NCBI GenBank assembly: GCA_903927945.1
Contig: CAIYOZ010000042.1
Location: forward strand, 1 to 53,663
Origin: an uncultured Bacteroidales bacterium
Lineage (GTDB): Bacteria; Bacteroidota; Bacteroidia; Bacteroidales; Paludibacteraceae
Reading direction: 5' to 3'
Length of the DNA: 53,663 bases
The notes beneath the pieces are model-generated. The model was given only the letters and a program-made list of their open reading frames with translations. It was not told the DNA's origin and ran no database searches. How positions within the stretch are numbered: the first letter of the stretch is position 1; every line of letters starts with the position of its first letter. This document shows, in pieces, positions 53,549 to 53,663 of this stretch. Position numbers and translations under genes: made by a program.

Positions 53549-53663
53549 ATGAAACCAATCAAGTATACCGTTGTTCTTCTGTTTATCGCCCTTTCTTCCA
53601 TTCTTCAGGCAGGTGAACTGAATTTAAAACTCAGGGGTGATTCATCCTCCGGCTTTTATGTCG
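53549..53663 (+). CDS. Exported protein, N-terminus only (cut by window end)
   Basis: ATG at 53549 gives 38 residues before the edge: a signal (MKPIKYTVVLLFIALSSILQA) and GELNLKLRGDSSSGFYV. It is co-directional with the second glycan locus and probably belongs to it. Too little is present to name a family. Confidence 0.6.
   Translation, partial: MKPIKYTVVLLFIALSSILQAGELNLKLRGDSSSGFYV

Overview
The window looks like a chromosome segment of a Bacteroidota bacterium, most likely a free-living or sediment/digester-type member of the Bacteroidales or a relative. The evidence is two SusC/SusD pairs, many lipoproteins with a short signal and Cys, an AT-rich upstream style mostly without Shine-Dalgarno sequences, one TAnnTTTG promoter box, and a C-terminal type IX secretion (T9SS) sorting domain on the protein at 50169-53282. 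T9SS argues against the genus Bacteroides itself. No rRNA, tRNA, CRISPR array, transposase or phage gene was seen.

Layout. 1-1297: an ECF sigma factor with a small membrane protein, divergent from a cut-off DUF6249-type membrane protein; both directions carry the same GTAACC-N15-CGTC promoter. 1928-4327: galactokinase and galactose mutarotase. 4555-12422 (minus strand): a PEGA-like lipoprotein, three paralogous small lipoproteins of unknown function, a secreted sugar isomerase-like TIM barrel, a YjdF/DUF2238 membrane protein, a dinD plus SMUG/DUF4918-type glycosylase operon, and a secreted hypothetical.

13068-31438 is the most striking block. A helical-repeat (TPR-like) protein is divergent from a probable operon encoding ribokinase, SusC, SusD, three exported ADP-ribosylglycohydrolase (ARH) paralogues, two exported double-domain esterases, a GRP/RbsU-type sugar permease and a secreted FISUMP-domain protein. 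I read it as a ribose-harvesting polysaccharide utilisation locus: the surface SusCD pair captures a ribofuranosylated and possibly esterified substrate, esterases and ARH-fold enzymes release ribose in the periplasm, the permease imports it and ribokinase makes ribose 5-phosphate. The natural substrate (ADP-ribosylated molecules or ribofuranosyl glycans) is not settled by sequence.

31602-35764 is a short citrate module: a CitD-CitE fusion, CitF and a CitMHS transporter, closed by a strong terminator. 36440-53663 is a second glycan locus: GH130-type phosphorylase, MFS transporter, Gfo/Idh/MocA oxidoreductase, a lipoprotein of an unrecognised helical family, SusC/SusD, a LamG surface protein, a GH13 alpha-glucosidase, a large T9SS-exported paralogue of the unrecognised family, and the start of another exported protein.

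The intergenic DNA is unusually structured. There are two copies of a palindromic element built on 11-bp phased repeats (1543-1761 and 35988-36187, the latter with 40-bp inverted arms), an alternating A-B-A-B-A array of hairpins (49895-50127), a dispersed 23-bp repeat whose one copy supplies the ribokinase C-terminus, and a long inverted repeat between galK and galM.
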